Source: Paraliobacillus ryukyuensis
GTDB taxonomy: Bacteria > Bacillota > Bacilli > Bacillales > Amphibacillaceae
Assembly: GCF_003315295.1 (NCBI RefSeq)
Contig: NZ_QNRI01000004.1
Coordinates: 1 to 64,000, forward strand
Reading direction: 5' to 3'
DNA: 64,000 nt
Shown: positions 63,514 to 64,000 of the stretch, one piece after another
How positions within the stretch are numbered: position 1 is the stretch's first letter
Layout of the letters: the number at the start of each line of letters is the position of its first letter
Notes under the pieces: generated by a model
Seen by the model: the letters and a program-made list of their open reading frames with translations, nothing else
Told to the model about the DNA's origin: nothing
The model's database searches: none
Made by a program: the position numbers and the translations under genes

Positions 63514-64000
63514 TTGGCTACAAAACATGAACAGATTCTTCTATTCATTGAATCACTCAAGGTAGGAAATAAAATCTCGGTAAGACAGATTGCAAAAGAA
63601 CTTAACGTAAGTGAGGGAACTGCTTATCGAGCGATTAAACAGGCGGAAAATCAAGGATTGGTAAGCACAATTGAACGTGTTGGTACTATTCGAATTGAAC
63701 AGAAGAAAAAGGAAAATTTTGAGCATCTTACATTTGCTGAAATTGTAGGAATTGTTGATGGACAAGTATTAGGTGGTAGAGAAGGACTACATAAAACATT
63801 ACATAAGTTTGTCATTGGAGCAATGAAGCTTGAAGCAATGATGCGTTACACAGAAAAAGATTCATTATTAATCGTGGGTAATCGTGTCGAAGCTCATGAA
63901 TTAGCCATTAATGAAGGAGCGGCAGTTTTAATTACAGGTGGATTTGATACAGAAGACCATGTTAAACGCTTAGCAGATGAAAAGCAGCTACCGATTATTT
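63514..64000 (+). CDS. ytoI: YtoI-like HTH-DRTGG-CBS protein (5' part, cut by window end)
   Basis: The first 162 codons are present. The TTG at 63514 gives MATKHEQILLFIESLKVG; GGTGAAGG lies about 8 bases upstream. An N-terminal winged helix (ISVRQIAKELNVSEGTAYRAIKQ) is followed by the start of a DRTGG domain (TFAEIVGIVDGQVLGGREGLHK, then KFVIGAMKLEAMMRYTEKDSLLIVGNR). Full-length YtoI continues into CBS and hotdog domains. Probably an adenine-nucleotide-sensing regulator. The gene runs beyond the window. Confidence 0.9.
   Translation, partial: MATKHEQILLFIESLKVGNKISVRQIAKELNVSEGTAYRAIKQAENQGLVSTIERVGTIRIEQKKKENFEHLTFAEIVGIVDGQVLGGREGLHKTLHKFVIGAMKLEAMMRYTEKDSLLIVGNRVEAHELAINEGAAVLITGGFDTEDHVKRLADEKQLPII

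Noticed and set aside
1-64000. CRISPR arrays, prophage, transposases, restriction-modification or toxin-antitoxin loci
   Set aside because: No regularly spaced repeats, integrase, transposase or phage structural genes were found on either strand. The methyltransferase ytxK has no restriction partner.

Overview
The window is a chromosomal segment of a low-GC, endospore-forming, flagellated member of the Bacillaceae. Support comes from an alpha/beta-type SASP gene, a GerW/YtfJ sporulation gene, an MCP, Na+-type MotPS stator genes, a tyrS T-box, and a gene order that follows the ytfP-to-ytoI ('yt') region of Bacillus subtilis for most of its length. The MotPS pair and the general gene flavour suggest a halophilic or alkaliphilic relative (Gracilibacillus/Oceanobacillus/Amphibacillus-like). 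The genus is inferred, not proven.

Layout. 1-380: the 3' end of an rRNA operon (23S tail, 5S, terminator), followed by a dispersed structured repeat (497-690). 0.9-23.3 kb: ytfP, a MurJ-type flippase, a pseudouridine synthase, a DeoR-type regulator, a K+ channel, RNA/tRNA enzymes (thpR, trmB), ytmP/ytzH, a PepSY protein, an M42 aminopeptidase, an ITPase-like protein, a lipoprotein, a large MCP, an orphan EIIC-like membrane protein, ytpP-ytpQ-ytpR, the SftA translocase, nicotinate phosphoribosyltransferase and MurC. 23.4-31.1 kb: ytxGH behind a sigma-B-type promoter, a second copy of the structured repeat, an FtsA-like ASKHA protein, AroA(G), CcpA and MotPS. 31.1-32.1 kb is nearly gene-free; it lies where acuABC/acsA are found in B. 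subtilis. 32.1-43.9 kb: a class A PBP, T-box/tyrS, a phosphofructokinase, ahpCF with PerR-like boxes, rpsD with a long leader, a GAF-GGDEF protein (DgcP-like) and a free-Met-sulfoxide reductase. 44.1-57.9 kb: ezrA, nifZ-thiI, sspA-like, an amidohydrolase, a NAD kinase with an altered motif, ytfI-ytfJ, ytxK, ackA with a cre site at activating distance, a universal stress protein, a YtkK-type SDR and an M24 peptidase. 58.1-62.2 kb: a five-gene envelope module (DUF4178, PspA, DUF4247 lipoprotein, DUF350, membrane-bound spermidine-synthase-like enzyme) preceded by an exact TGAAAC-N16-CGTA extracytoplasmic-function sigma promoter. 62.3-64.0 kb: ytkL, a small membrane protein and the 5' part of ytoI, cut by the window end.

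Most of the window is vertically inherited housekeeping DNA with few signs of mobile elements. The best candidate for an incompletely described system is the sigma-W-like PspA/polyamine-synthase module. The second is the paired-hairpin RNA element (matching the Bacillaceae-1 motif description), present twice as a dispersed repeat and echoed in the 23S-5S spacer. Several enzymes carry substitutions in family-defining residues (NAD kinase, SDR, GGDEF domain, PfkA). Regulatory sites link the genes: CcpA and its predicted target ackA, PerR boxes on ahpCF, sigma-B on ytxGH, and an S4-type leader on rpsD.
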